Source: Bradyrhizobium sp. B124 (GTDB lineage Bacteria; Pseudomonadota; Alphaproteobacteria; Rhizobiales; Xanthobacteraceae). Taken from it: a stretch of DNA of 64,000 nt. The stretch is from the NCBI RefSeq assembly GCF_038967635.1, contig NZ_CP152413.1, forward strand, positions 6,576,001-6,640,000. The letters are read 5' to 3'. Positions 42,531-50,642 of this stretch are shown here, piece by piece. The translations under genes were made by a program, and so were the position numbers. Each line of letters starts with the position of its first letter. The first letter of the stretch is position 1. The notes beneath the pieces were generated by a model. The model searched no databases and was not told where the DNA came from. It worked only from the letters and a program-made list of their open reading frames with translations.

Positions 42531-42962
42531 GTGGAGGCTATCCCGCCGTCACCGTTCCGATCATGCGCGACAGACGAGCTCATGCTGATCATCGTGCACC
42601 GCGTCCCCGTCGAGTTGTTGCTGTTGGCCAATGAGACGTTGTTGCGCCTCAAGAGCCGACGCAATCTCGTCGCCACGCTGATGAGCGAGCAGCGCCCGAG
42701 ATATACCATCTCCGAAATCCATGGTGCGAGCAGCCGGCTGACCGCGCTATGGCGCGCAGTGGCCAGAGAGCGGCTCGAGGAATGGAGCGAAGCACAGCCC
42801 GATTCGGTCTATGCCCGGATCACCGGGCCGTTGTGGCACGCTGCAGCCGTCGCGAAACTGCAAATGGACCGGGACGAGGAGCTATGGTTCGATCCCGGCG
42901 AACTGACAGCGTTGGCGCGATCGTTTCGCGATCAGCCGGAGCAGTCGACGGCCGAGGCATGA
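42531..42962 (+). CDS. Hypothetical protein, 143 aa
   Basis: A frame of 143 residues starting at GTG; an ATG at 42582 (MLIIVHRVPVELLLLANETL) is an alternative and fits the more coherent part of the sequence. The body includes RLTALWRAVARERLEEWSEA and ELWFDPGELTALARSFRD. No family is recognised. It continues the run of small genes on the plus strand. The start is uncertain. Confidence 0.5.
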   Translation: MEAIPPSPFRSCATDELMLIIVHRVPVELLLLANETLLRLKSRRNLVATLMSEQRPRYTISEIHGASSRLTALWRAVARERLEEWSEAQPDSVYARITGPLWHAAAVAKLQMDRDEELWFDPGELTALARSFRDQPEQSTAEA

Positions 42963-43080
42963 TCGGGATTGGAACTGCAGGGTAGGTAGAGCCAACGGGT
43001 CCGCGCAAAGCGCGGCCCGATGACAGGCTCAGCGAAACCCACCACGCTGCCACGGTTAAGGTCCGTCCGCCTCTCAATCC

Positions 43081-43213
43081 GTCATGCTGAGGAGGCCGCG
43101 CTTGCGGCCGTCTCGAAGCATGCACGGCCCACCAGCCGGGCCGTTCATCCTTCGAGGCTCGCCCCGCTCGCACCTCCAGCGAAAAAGGCGAAGCCTTTGC
43201 GCGGGGGTGACGG
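43081..43213. repeat. Dispersed palindromic repeat, family A, copy 2
   Basis: About 133 bp with the same ends as copy 1 (gtcatgctgagg and ggtgacgg) and the internal ctcgaag and atccttcgagg arms. It fills most of the gap between the 143-aa hypothetical gene and the AbrB-family gene. Confidence 0.8.
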
Positions 43214-43234
43214 AATTAGCAGGTGAGCCTTGGC

Positions 43235-44320
43235 CTAATCGTCGACGTCGTCCTGCGGCCGTCCGAACAGATGGATGATGCCCGGCGTCGAGATGGTGAC
43301 GAACAGGAAGCGCGACAGATGATGCGCGCCGACGAAGATCGGGTCGATGTGCAGCGTCAGCGCCAGCGCCAGCATCGCGTCCATCGCGCCGGGCGCGAAG
43401 GCGACCACGACGTCGGCAAGCCGCACATGGGTGGTGAAGCCGATCACCGCGACGAACACGGCGGAGATTGCGATCGCGATCGCGAATGAGCCGAGCCCGG
43501 CATTGACGTGGCTCAGCAGGGTCGAGGTCTTCATCCGCGCAAACCGGGTGCCGATCAGCGCGCCGATGCCAACCAGCGCGATGTTGCGCAGCCAGGGCGG
43601 CAGGCCGCCATCGACCAGGCCTGAGCCGTGCAGCAGGCTGGAGGCGAGCATCGCGCCGAACATCCAGCTGGCGGGGAATTTGATCCAGCGCAGCAGCAGC
43701 GAGACGCCGATCGATCCGGCGACCAGGGCGAGGAGGCCGAACGGCGAGGCGACCGTCGTCGGCAATGGCGGCGGCGCCGCGTGAGTCACGCCGGTCAGCG
43801 CCAGCACCAGCGGCAGGGCCGCGGTCAGGATGATGACGCGCATGGTCTGCACCACGGCGATCGCCGCGACGTCGGCGCCCTTTTCCGCGGCGAGGATCGT
43901 GATCTGCGAGAGCGCGCCCGGGCTGCCGGCGAGGAAGGCCGAGGTCTGGTCCCAACCATGGATGCGCTGCAGATAGACGCTCGAGCCGAAGGTCGAGCAG
44001 AACGTCGCCAGCGCCAGCAGGGCGATGGTGAGCGGATAGGAGCTCATATGCTGCAGCAATTGCTGCGACATCAGCGAGCCCAGCGAGATGCCGAGCAGCA
44101 GCAGCACCGATTGCGTCAGCACCGGCGGCACCGCGAGCGGCCGTCCAGCCAATGCTGCGATCGCGACCGCGCACATCGCACCCGAGATCAGACCGCCCGG
44201 CAATCCCGCCCATAAAAACAGCAGGCCGCCGCCGGCGCCGATGACGAGAGTCTCGAGCCCGTTCAGAACTATGCTGCGGTCGGGAATGGCGGTCGCCATC
44301 GAAGCGCGGATCAGGGTCAC
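43235..44320 (-). CDS. AbrB-family membrane protein
   Basis: A 361-aa inner-membrane protein of the AbrB/putative ammonia monooxygenase (DUF-type) family, with nine or ten helices in two repeated halves: ISGAMCAVAIAALAGRPLAV in the first and FPASWMFGAMLASSLLHGSG in the second. Both contain the family Gly-Ala-Met motif. Homologues are annotated as regulators, but the fold implies a transporter. The start codon is GTG; an ATG at 44299 would remove seven residues. No partner gene is seen nearby. Confidence 0.82.
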   Translation of the reverse strand: MTLIRASMATAIPDRSIVLNGLETLVIGAGGGLLFLWAGLPGGLISGAMCAVAIAALAGRPLAVPPVLTQSVLLLLGISLGSLMSQQLLQHMSSYPLTIALLALATFCSTFGSSVYLQRIHGWDQTSAFLAGSPGALSQITILAAEKGADVAAIAVVQTMRVIILTAALPLVLALTGVTHAAPPPLPTTVASPFGLLALVAGSIGVSLLLRWIKFPASWMFGAMLASSLLHGSGLVDGGLPPWLRNIALVGIGALIGTRFARMKTSTLLSHVNAGLGSFAIAIAISAVFVAVIGFTTHVRLADVVVAFAPGAMDAMLALALTLHIDPIFVGAHHLSRFLFVTISTPGIIHLFGRPQDDVDD

Positions 44321-44405
44321 GCCGCCTTATGGCAAATTCGCAACCACGCGACAATTGCATCTCGCGATTGCAGCATTGCGCCCCGGCTCGCCCGACGCAC
44401 AGGTT

Positions 44406-44432
44406 TTCACCCTCCCCGGCGGGGAGGGTGAA
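44406..44432. repeat. Strong GC hairpin
   Basis: TTCACCCTCCCC-GGC-GGGGAGGGTGAA is a perfect 12-base inverted repeat with a three-base loop, in the 134-base gap between the PsiF-like and AbrB genes (both minus). It may end the PsiF-like transcript, though no T run follows. The same palindrome type is widespread in rhizobial intergenic regions. Confidence 0.7.
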
Positions 44433-44454
44433 GGATGTCAGATACGTCTACGCG

Positions 44455-44727
44455 TTACTTCGCGGCCGGCGCGGCGGCAGCACCGCCCGCCTTCTTGCAC
44501 TCGGAGCGGAATTTCTTGCGCTCCTTGCCGTGCAGGCCCTTGGCGTCGGCCTCCTTCGAGCATTCCAGCGACTCGGCGGTGCGCGGCTTGGCTTCCTTGG
44601 CCATCTTGCCGTCGGCCTTCGGAGCGGCCTCCTTGGCGGCGGGGGCGGCGGTTTGCGCGAAAGCTCCGCCCATCAGCAGCAGGGAGGCAAGGGCGGTTGC
44701 GGTCGCGAGCGCGGAAATCTTCTTCAT
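44455..44727 (-). CDS. PsiF repeat protein
   Basis: A 90-aa exported protein. A signal peptide covers residues 1-24 (ALASLLLMGGAFAQ). The mature part holds a PsiF-type repeat, ECSKEADAKGLHGKERKKFR ending in ECKKA, with two cysteines. PsiF is a small phosphate-starvation-linked protein in E. coli, but its biochemical role is unknown. A two-cysteine related exported protein is divergent from it at 44935. Confidence 0.82.
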   Translation of the reverse strand: MKKISALATATALASLLLMGGAFAQTAAPAAKEAAPKADGKMAKEAKPRTAESLECSKEADAKGLHGKERKKFRSECKKAGGAAAAPAAK

Positions 44728-44934
44728 GGGGCACCTCGTGAGAGAAGGAGCCGAAACGTTGCGCGGCGATCATGAACCGTGGATGAATATGCGGTGGTCC
44801 AGCCGCCACAATATTTTAGCGGCCAAGGGCGTCCGCACGTTGTCGCAAGTCGGGGTTGCGCTAGGATAATGGTCTTACGCCAATGCCCCCCAGGGGAAAC
44901 CCCACGGGAAACCAGGGATGACGGGAGACCAGGG

Positions 44935-45426
44935 ATGACCATTCAGACCAGATTGTTGTGTGTGATTGCGGTGTCGGGCTTTGCAGCCTTTGCGGCGAGC
45001 GCGCCGGCGCAGGCCCTGACCGCGCAGGAATGCAGCGCCAAGTACCAGGCGGCCAAGACGGCCGGCACCCTCAACGGCCAGAAGTGGAATGATTTCCGCA
45101 AGGCGCAATGCGCCGCCGACGCGACCCCGGCCGCGGCGCCCGCCGCTCCGCCGCCCGCTGCCGCCGCGCCTGCTCCGGCCGCGCCGAAGGAAGCCAAGCG
45201 GGAGGCCGCTCCCGCCGCGGCACCGGCCGCACCGGCAGGGCCCGCCGTGTTTCCGAACGCGGTCGATCCCAAATACGCCAAGGAGTCCGAAGGCAAGCAG
45301 CGCATGCACACCTGCGTTGACCAGTACAATGCCAACAAGACCACGGGCGGCAATGGCGGCCTGAAGTGGATCCAGAAGGGCGGCGGCTATTACAGCGAGT
45401 GCAACAAGCGCCTGAAGGGCGCCTGA
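44935..45426 (+). CDS. Secreted protein with two PsiF-like cysteine pairs
   Basis: A 163-aa exported protein. A signal peptide ends near 28 (SAPAQA). Two short cysteine units, ECSAKYQAAKTAGTLNGQKW ending in AQC, and a later CVDQYNANKTTGGNGGLKW ending in EC, flank an Ala/Pro-rich linker (about 65-105). The ATG at 44935 is used; a duplicated ccagggatgac just upstream offers an out-of-frame ATG. It is divergent from the PsiF gene and ends in a clear terminator. It likely works in the periplasm; role unknown. Confidence 0.72.
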   Translation: MTIQTRLLCVIAVSGFAAFAASAPAQALTAQECSAKYQAAKTAGTLNGQKWNDFRKAQCAADATPAAAPAAPPPAAAAPAPAAPKEAKREAAPAAAPAAPAGPAVFPNAVDPKYAKESEGKQRMHTCVDQYNANKTTGGNGGLKWIQKGGGYYSECNKRLKGA

Positions 45427-45449
45427 GCCGGCTGAAGCGAGTTTGACGG

Positions 45450-45479
45450 GCGGTCGGCGTAAGCCGGCCGCTTTTCTTT
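45450..45479 (+). terminator. Rho-independent terminator
   Basis: GCGGTCGGC-GTAA-GCCGGCCGC (nine pairs, one G-T) is followed by TTTTCTTT, 24 bases after the stop of the secreted protein gene. Confidence 0.85.
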
Positions 45480-45490
45480 CGGCTGAAGCG

Positions 45491-46048
45491 CTACGGGCTT
45501 TCCGCGAGCAACTTGTCCGCCGATTGCGCCAGCAGTTGCGCGCGCTTGCGCGGGCCGCGTTCGAGAAACAAGAGGCTCTGGCCGAAGATGAAGCAGTAGA
45601 ACAGGAACGCCTGCGCATCGGCTTCCTCGGCCGGTAGCCCGGTGGCGCGATAGAGCTGGCCGACATTCTTCAGCCGCGCGGCATCGACGCTCGCGGCGGC
45701 GGTGGCCGCGGCTTCGTCGGTGCGCGCCCATTGCCGGATCGCGAGCTCCACCGCCATCGCCTCGGTGTTCATGCGCTCCGAATAGAGCGTGATGATCGCC
45801 TTCAGCCGCTCACGCGCGCTGGCGCCGTCGAGCGCGGTCTGCTTCTCGATCGCGGCGATGCGGCCGTCGCGCCAGCGCGTCAGCATCGCCTCGAGCAGCG
45901 CGGCGCGATCCCTGAAGCGGCGGTAGAAGCCGCCCTTGGTGACGCCCAGATTCTTCGCCAGCACCTCGACCCGCACGCCGTCGACGCCGGTATGCGCGAG
46001 TTCGGCAAAGCCGGCCGCGACCCAGACGTCGCCCTTGCTTTCAGTCAT
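45491..46048 (-). CDS. TetR/AcrR-family regulator of thioesterase pair
   Basis: A 185-aa regulator with the helix-turn-helix VRVEVLAKNLGVTKGGFYRRF (about residues 25-45). The ligand domain is shorter than average. It is divergent from two thioesterase genes with 93 bases between them, and that gap contains two matching palindromes. It most likely represses itself and the thioesterases until an acyl ligand arrives; this is inference. Confidence 0.87.
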   Translation of the reverse strand: MTESKGDVWVAAGFAELAHTGVDGVRVEVLAKNLGVTKGGFYRRFRDRAALLEAMLTRWRDGRIAAIEKQTALDGASARERLKAIITLYSERMNTEAMAVELAIRQWARTDEAAATAAASVDAARLKNVGQLYRATGLPAEEADAQAFLFYCFIFGQSLLFLERGPRKRAQLLAQSADKLLAESP

Positions 46049-46070
46049 GTGATCTCCGCGGAGCGGTCCC

Positions 46071-46086
46071 GATACGGTGCCGTATT
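46071..46086. promoter_or_regulatory. TetR operator site 1
   Basis: ATACGG-TG-CCGTAT at 46072-46085 is a perfect inverted repeat between the divergent TetR and thioesterase genes, 24 bases before the TetR start. It shares half-sites with site 2 at 46106. Confidence 0.72.
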
Positions 46087-46105
46087 GCTAGCCCGCTTCG
46101 TGCCT

Positions 46106-46121
46106 GATACGCTACCGTATC
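46106..46121. promoter_or_regulatory. TetR operator site 2
   Basis: GATACG-CTAC-CGTATC is an inverted repeat with the same half-site as site 1, starting about 35 bases on and 21 bases before the thioesterase ATG. Two sites in one divergent gap strongly suggest TetR control of both directions. Confidence 0.72.
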
Positions 46122-46141
46122 GGAACGCAAAGGAGGGAAGC

Positions 46142-46576
46142 ATGGAGGGCGAGGCGACCTATCGCGGCACGGTCTATCCCTGGCATTGTGACCACATCGG
46201 CCACATGAACGTCATGTGGTATGTCGGCAAGTTCGACGAGGCGAGCTGGAATATGTTCGCGCGGCTCGGGCTGACGCCGAGCTATCTGCGCGAGTCCGGC
46301 CGCGGCATGGCCGCCGTGCAGCAGAACATCTCCTACCAGCGCGAACTGCTTGCCGGCGACCTCGTCGAGGTCAAGAGCCGGCTGGTCGAGTTCCGCGACA
46401 AGTCGGTCCGCATCCTGCATGAGATGCGCAACGCGGAGACCGGCGACATCGCCGCGACCTGCGAGATCGCGGCCGTGCATATCGATCGCGCCGCGCGCAA
46501 ATCGGCGCCGTTCGCGCCGGCGATCCGCTACGCCGCGATGCCGCACCTCGTGCCGTCAGAACCCGTGACTGCGTGA
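46142..46576 (+). CDS. Acyl-CoA thioesterase (4HBT hot-dog)
   Basis: A 144-aa single hot-dog thioesterase. YPWHCDHIGHMNVMWYVGKF carries the HxDxxGHMN-type active segment (Asp near residue 17), followed by MAAVQQNISYQRELLAGDLV. AGGAGGGAAG lies just before the ATG. It overlaps the next thioesterase gene by four bases and is divergent from a TetR regulator. It likely frees acids from aromatic or short acyl-CoAs. Confidence 0.87.
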   Translation: MEGEATYRGTVYPWHCDHIGHMNVMWYVGKFDEASWNMFARLGLTPSYLRESGRGMAAVQQNISYQRELLAGDLVEVKSRLVEFRDKSVRILHEMRNAETGDIAATCEIAAVHIDRAARKSAPFAPAIRYAAMPHLVPSEPVTA

Positions 46577-47061
46577 CCGCCATGCCCCGCTTTGAGCCGA
46601 AGAATCCCGACTTCCGCGCGGTTGCCACCGCCACATTCGCGCGCCAGCGCGCAATGCAGACGCTTGGTATCTCGATCGCACGTATGGAGCCGGGCGAGGT
46701 CGATCTCGCGATGCCCTATGCGCCGGAGTTCTGCCAGCAGAACGGATTCGTGCATGCCGGAATCATCACCGCGGGGCTCGACAATGCCTGCGGGATCGCC
46801 GCCTTCACGCTGATGCCCGAAGGCTCCGACATCCTCACGGTGGAGTTCAAGACCAATCTGCTGGCGCCGGCCCGCGGCGAGCGGTTCGTGTTCCGCGGCG
46901 TCGTGGTCAAGCCAGGCCGCACGCTGACCGTCTGCGATGGCCGCGCTTATGCGGTGCAGGACGGCATCGAGATGCTGGTCGCGACTATGAGCGGCACGCT
47001 GATGGCGCTGGCGCGGCGGGCGTCGCCAACGACGAGCGGAGCTTTATCCCCGTCACCCTGA
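46573..47061 (+). CDS. PaaI-family thioesterase
   Basis: A 162-aa hot-dog thioesterase of the PaaI/YigI group: NGFVHAGIITAGLDNACGIA (the HxG-x-x-x-x-x-x-D active segment, about residues 58-77) and TVEFKTNLLAPARGERFV follow. The GTG start overlaps the stop of the previous gene; an ATG at 46582 is possible. The last eight residues (SGALSPSP) come from a dispersed repeat, which also supplies the stop. Confidence 0.86.
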   Translation: MTAMPRFEPKNPDFRAVATATFARQRAMQTLGISIARMEPGEVDLAMPYAPEFCQQNGFVHAGIITAGLDNACGIAAFTLMPEGSDILTVEFKTNLLAPARGERFVFRGVVVKPGRTLTVCDGRAYAVQDGIEMLVATMSGTLMALARRASPTTSGALSPSP

Positions 47062-47189
47062 GGTGCGAGCGGAGCGAGCCTCGAAGGGTCGACGGCCCAC
47101 GCTCTCGCCAGCGGAGAAGCAATGCGCGGAAACATCTGGGCCGTGCATCCTTCGAGGCGCGCAAGCGCGCGCACCTCAGGATGACGGGC
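47048..47189. repeat. Dispersed palindromic repeat, family A, copy 3
   Basis: About 142 bp, ccccgtcaccctgaggtgcg to cacctcaggatgacgggcc, with inverted internal arms cctcgaagg and ccttcgagg. It overlaps the 3' end of the PaaI-type thioesterase gene and contains its TGA stop. Confidence 0.87.
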
Positions 47190-47297
47190 CTGTGAAGTCG
47201 GCGTGCCTAGTATCTGCGCATCCTCCTGAGATCGCCGCATTGACAACCTTTCCCCACACCGACCTGATACGCGGATGCTTCGCTTGAGCGCCTTGTC

Positions 47298-47684
47298 ATG
47301 ATCGCCAGCCTCAGCCTGATCCTGCTCTGTCAGTTGGTCGGCGAGGTTGCCGTGCGGGCGCTGGCCGTGCCGGTGCCGGGCCCGGTGGTCGGGCTGGTGC
47401 TGCTGCTGTTGCTCCTGCTGGCGCGAGACCGCTTTCCGGTGCTCGCGCGCGGGCCGCTCGGCAATGACGGGGTGGAGAGCGCAAGCCGTGGCATGCTCGC
47501 TAATCTCTCGCTGCTGTTCATTCCGGCAGGCGTCGGTGTGGTGCAGAAGCTCGACCTGCTTGCCGAGCATGGCATCGCGATCCTGGTGATCCTTGCGGTT
47601 TCGGTCATCGTCACGCTGCTGGCGACGGTCGCGACCTTCGTCGCGGCGACCAGTATGTTTGCGCGCGAGGAGGAGAACCCGTGA
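47298..47684 (+). CDS. CidA/LrgA-family membrane protein
   Basis: A 128-aa holin-like membrane protein with four helices: LSLILLCQLVGEVAVRALAV at the start, PGPVVGLVLLLLLLL with the conserved Pro-Gly, and NLSLLFIPAGVGVVQ. It overlaps the LrgB-type gene by four bases (GTGA). CidA/LrgA-LrgB pairs influence autolysis or export of small carboxylates such as pyruvate or glycolate. Which applies here is not shown by sequence. Confidence 0.87.
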   Translation: MIASLSLILLCQLVGEVAVRALAVPVPGPVVGLVLLLLLLLARDRFPVLARGPLGNDGVESASRGMLANLSLLFIPAGVGVVQKLDLLAEHGIAILVILAVSVIVTLLATVATFVAATSMFAREEENP

Positions 47685-48403
47685 GCGACAATCCGTTTTC
47701 GCTCTGGGTCTATCTCTCGCAGTCGCCGCTGCTCTGGCTGACGGTGACGCTATTGACCTATGCCGCGACCGATGCGGTGTCGTTGAAGACAAGGCGTCAT
47801 CCGCTCGCCAATCCCGTGCTGCATTCGCTGTGGATCATCGGCGCGTTCCTGCTGCTGACCGGGACCTCCTACACCACCTATTTTGCCGGGGCGCAGTTCG
47901 TGCACTTCCTGCTCGGGCCGGCGACGGTGGCACTCGCGGTGCCGCTCTACGAGAACCGCAGGCGGGTCGCGGCCGCGGTCCTGCCGATGCTGGTCGCGCT
48001 CGCGGTCGGCTCGCTCACCGCGATCGTCTCGGTGGTGCTGCTGGCGCGGGCCTTCGGCCTGCCGCGTGACATCATCCTGTCGCTGGCGCCCAAATCAGTC
48101 ACGGCCGGGGTCGCGATGGGCATCAGCGAGTCCCTGCATGCCGATCCCTCGCTGACGGCGGTCTCCGTGATCCTCACCGGCATCATGGGGGCGATCATCG
48201 TCACGCCCTTGATGAACTTTACCGGCGTCACCGACTTCCGTGGCCGCGGCTTTGCCGCGGGCATCGCCGCCCATGGCATCGGCACCGCGCGCGCCTTCCA
48301 GGTCGACGAGGTCGCCGGCGTCTTTGCCGGGATCGCGATGAGCCTGAACGCGCTGGTCACCTCGCTGCTGGTGCCGCTGGCCGTGACATATCTGCTGCGC
48401 TGA
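47681..48403 (+). CDS. LrgB-family membrane protein
   Basis: A 240-aa membrane protein with about six helices and the family motifs LLGPATVALAVPLYENRR, LAPKSVTAGVAMGISE and AAHGIGTARAFQVDEVAG. The GTG start overlaps the LrgA-type gene. The pair probably forms one complex, as in glycolate/pyruvate transporters or the murein hydrolase exporter model. Confidence 0.9.
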   Translation: MSDNPFSLWVYLSQSPLLWLTVTLLTYAATDAVSLKTRRHPLANPVLHSLWIIGAFLLLTGTSYTTYFAGAQFVHFLLGPATVALAVPLYENRRRVAAAVLPMLVALAVGSLTAIVSVVLLARAFGLPRDIILSLAPKSVTAGVAMGISESLHADPSLTAVSVILTGIMGAIIVTPLMNFTGVTDFRGRGFAAGIAAHGIGTARAFQVDEVAGVFAGIAMSLNALVTSLLVPLAVTYLLR

Positions 48404-48425
48404 CATTCGGCTGCAGGGCAGTTTT

Positions 48426-49277
48426 GTGCTATTGCTATGGCACCACGCAGCAAATCCTTCTAGGGTTGCGGCCTCAAACGCGAGTCTGTTCCCCTTGATC
48501 TTCTCCGTAACTCAGAGCGTGCTTGGGCTGGCATCCGGCATGCTGGTCGGTTTTTCGCTGGGCCTGGTCGGCGGCGGCGGGTCGATCCTTGCCGTGCCGC
48601 TGATGGTCTATGTGGTCGGGGTGCCCCAGCCGCATGTCGCGATCGGTACCTCGGCGATTGCGGTCGCCGCCAACGCCGCGATCAACCTCTCCAACCACGC
48701 CCGCGGCGGCACCGTGATCTGGTCCTGCGCACTGGTGTTCGCGCTGTCAGGCATGTTCGGCGCTTTCGGCGGCTCGATCCTCGGCAAGATGCTGGACGGG
48801 CAGAAGCTGCTGGCGCTGTTCTCGATCGTGATGCTGGTGATCGCGGGCCTGATGCTGAAGACCCGCGCGCGGGTCGGGCTGACCGACGTCAAGATCTCGA
48901 TGGCCAACACGCCCGCGATCGTAGGTCTCGGGCTTGTGACGGGAACCATGTCCGGCTTCTTCGGCATCGGCGGTGGCTTCCTGATCGTGCCGGCCTTGAT
49001 GCTGGCGACCGGGATGCCGATCATGAACGCGGTCAGTTCGTCGCTGGTGGCGGTTACCGCCTTCGGCGTGACCACGGCCTTGAGCTATGCGTGGTCCGGG
49101 CTGGTGTCGTGGGGCCTGGCGGGGCTATTCGTCGCCGGCGGCATCGCGGGTGGCCTGCTGGGCACACGGAGCGCCCGGCACCTGTCGGAACGGCGCGGCG
49201 CCCTCAATATCGTGTTTGCGACTGTGATTATCGTCGTGGCGATCTATATGCTGCTGCGTAACATCAATGTGTCCTGA
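48426..49277 (+). CDS. TauE/SafE sulfite exporter family protein
   Basis: A membrane protein of about 283 aa with seven or eight helices and the two family repeats GLVGGGGSILAVPLMVYVVG and GFFGIGGGFLIVPALML. The GTG at 48426 is one possible start; a TTG at 48495 (giving a start just before the first helix) is the other. TauE/SafE proteins export sulfite, sulfoacetate or other organic anions. No sulfur genes are adjacent, so the substrate is open. Confidence 0.83.
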   Translation: MLLLWHHAANPSRVAASNASLFPLIFSVTQSVLGLASGMLVGFSLGLVGGGGSILAVPLMVYVVGVPQPHVAIGTSAIAVAANAAINLSNHARGGTVIWSCALVFALSGMFGAFGGSILGKMLDGQKLLALFSIVMLVIAGLMLKTRARVGLTDVKISMANTPAIVGLGLVTGTMSGFFGIGGGFLIVPALMLATGMPIMNAVSSSLVAVTAFGVTTALSYAWSGLVSWGLAGLFVAGGIAGGLLGTRSARHLSERRGALNIVFATVIIVVAIYMLLRNINVS

Positions 49278-49313
49278 ACGTAGAAGGGCGAGGAGCCCTT
49301 CCGGAAACGAGCT

Positions 49314-49991
49314 ATGAACCATCTGACGAAATCACCCCTCGACAACGCAGGCGCCACCCGCCGCGGCGCGCTCGGCTTCATCAGTGCCGGCATTGCGCTG
49401 CTGGCCGCCAGAGGCGCGCGCGCCGAGGACGACAATGTCCTGACCGAGGAACAGGTGCTGCGCGATCCGGATATTCCGGTGATTGGCAATCCCAAGGGCG
49501 ACATCACGATCGTCGAATGGTTCGACTACAACTGCCCGTATTGCCGCAAGCTCGCGCCGGAGCTCCGCCAGGTGGTGCAGGACGACGGCAAGGTTCGCCT
49601 GGTGCTGAAGGATTGGCCGATCCTCGGGCCGGTGTCGAAGGTCGCGGCGCAGATGGCGCTGGCGGCGAAGTACCAGGACAAGTTCGAAGCCGCGCATGAG
49701 GCGATGATTTCGGTCAATTCGCGCATTACCGAGCCACGCATTGCCGAGCTGCTGTCGGGCGCCGGCCTCGACATGGACCGCTTGAAGAAGGATCTCGACG
49801 CCAACGCCAAGGCGATCGACGCAGTTTTGGCGCGCAACAACGAGCAGGCGCAGGCATTCGGCTTCAACGGCACGCCGTCATTCATCGTCGGCAAGTATCG
49901 CGTGCCGGGCGTGCTCAGCATCGATCAGTTCGAGCAGGTGATCGCGGACGCCCGCAAGGCCAACATGGGCCGGAAGACCGAGCAGAACTAA
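49314..49991 (+). CDS. DsbA-family thiol:disulfide oxidoreductase
   Basis: A 225-aa exported thioredoxin-fold protein. The N-terminus GATRRGALGFISAGIALLAA holds a possible Tat or Sec signal (RR at 15-16). The redox motif CPYC is at 74-77, with the cis-Pro in GTPSFIVG near 195. It resembles the Com1/ScsC-like branch of DsbA proteins. It may share DsbB (at 40.5 kb) as oxidant or act as an isomerase. Confidence 0.86.
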   Translation: MNHLTKSPLDNAGATRRGALGFISAGIALLAARGARAEDDNVLTEEQVLRDPDIPVIGNPKGDITIVEWFDYNCPYCRKLAPELRQVVQDDGKVRLVLKDWPILGPVSKVAAQMALAAKYQDKFEAAHEAMISVNSRITEPRIAELLSGAGLDMDRLKKDLDANAKAIDAVLARNNEQAQAFGFNGTPSFIVGKYRVPGVLSIDQFEQVIADARKANMGRKTEQN

Positions 49992-50007
49992 ACCCCCTGG
50001 CGTTCAC

Positions 50008-50610
50008 TCACGCGGAGCCCTTGCGCTTGGCATAAGCGCGCCGCGCGCGCTCGCGATTGCCGCACACTTCGCTCGAGCACCATCTGCGAGTCCGGTTCGG
50101 GCTCTCGTCGACAAAGAACCAGCCGCAGCCGTCAGCCTCGCAGCATCCGATGCGGCTCGCGTCGTCGGACGCCAGCAGGGCCGTCAGCGACCACAGCACC
50201 GGCCACAACGGCTCCGTCACGTCGGTCCCCGCCAGCGCATGGCGATAGCCTCGATCCTGCCGCACAAGGTCGGGCTGCCGGGGAGCCGCCGACAGCATCC
50301 GATTGACGAGACGGAGGTCCACGCTGCGGCCACCGCGGAGCGCGTCGGAAATCGCCCAGATGTCGCGACGCAAATCATGCGCCTTCTGCATCGCGGCCAT
50401 GGCGACGCTGCTCGCCGAATGCGCTTTCAGCTTCCTGATTGCCGCGAGCGGCAAGGTCCCGCGGCGTTCGCTCCAGGACAATAGCGCAGGGTAATCCGGG
50501 ATCAGCTCCTGTGGATCGTTCGACGTCCGCCAGTCGAGCGTGTTCGCGAAGTCGAGGCAGACCCGTCCGCCGAAGAACTGTGTCGCTGCCCGCGCGGGAT
50601 CCCTTGACAT
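50008..50610 (-). CDS. CGNR zinc-finger regulator (ABATE domain)
   Basis: A 200-aa protein. The N-terminal ABATE domain has GGRVCLDFANTLDWR and the C-terminal zinc finger is CGWFFVDESPNRTRRWCSSE followed by VCGNRERARRAY, with the CGNR hallmark. The ATG at 50610 is preferred over a GTG three bases earlier. It is divergent from the azlC gene with only 32 bases between them, so it probably controls azlCD. Confidence 0.88.
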   Translation of the reverse strand: MSRDPARAATQFFGGRVCLDFANTLDWRTSNDPQELIPDYPALLSWSERRGTLPLAAIRKLKAHSASSVAMAAMQKAHDLRRDIWAISDALRGGRSVDLRLVNRMLSAAPRQPDLVRQDRGYRHALAGTDVTEPLWPVLWSLTALLASDDASRIGCCEADGCGWFFVDESPNRTRRWCSSEVCGNRERARRAYAKRKGSA

Positions 50611-50642
50611 CACGGCCTCTCACCAAGTTTAATCTAACGGTC

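Noticed and set aside
50439..50642. Longer start for AzlC
   Set aside because: The extension is antisense to the CGNR regulator gene and has no AzlC similarity.
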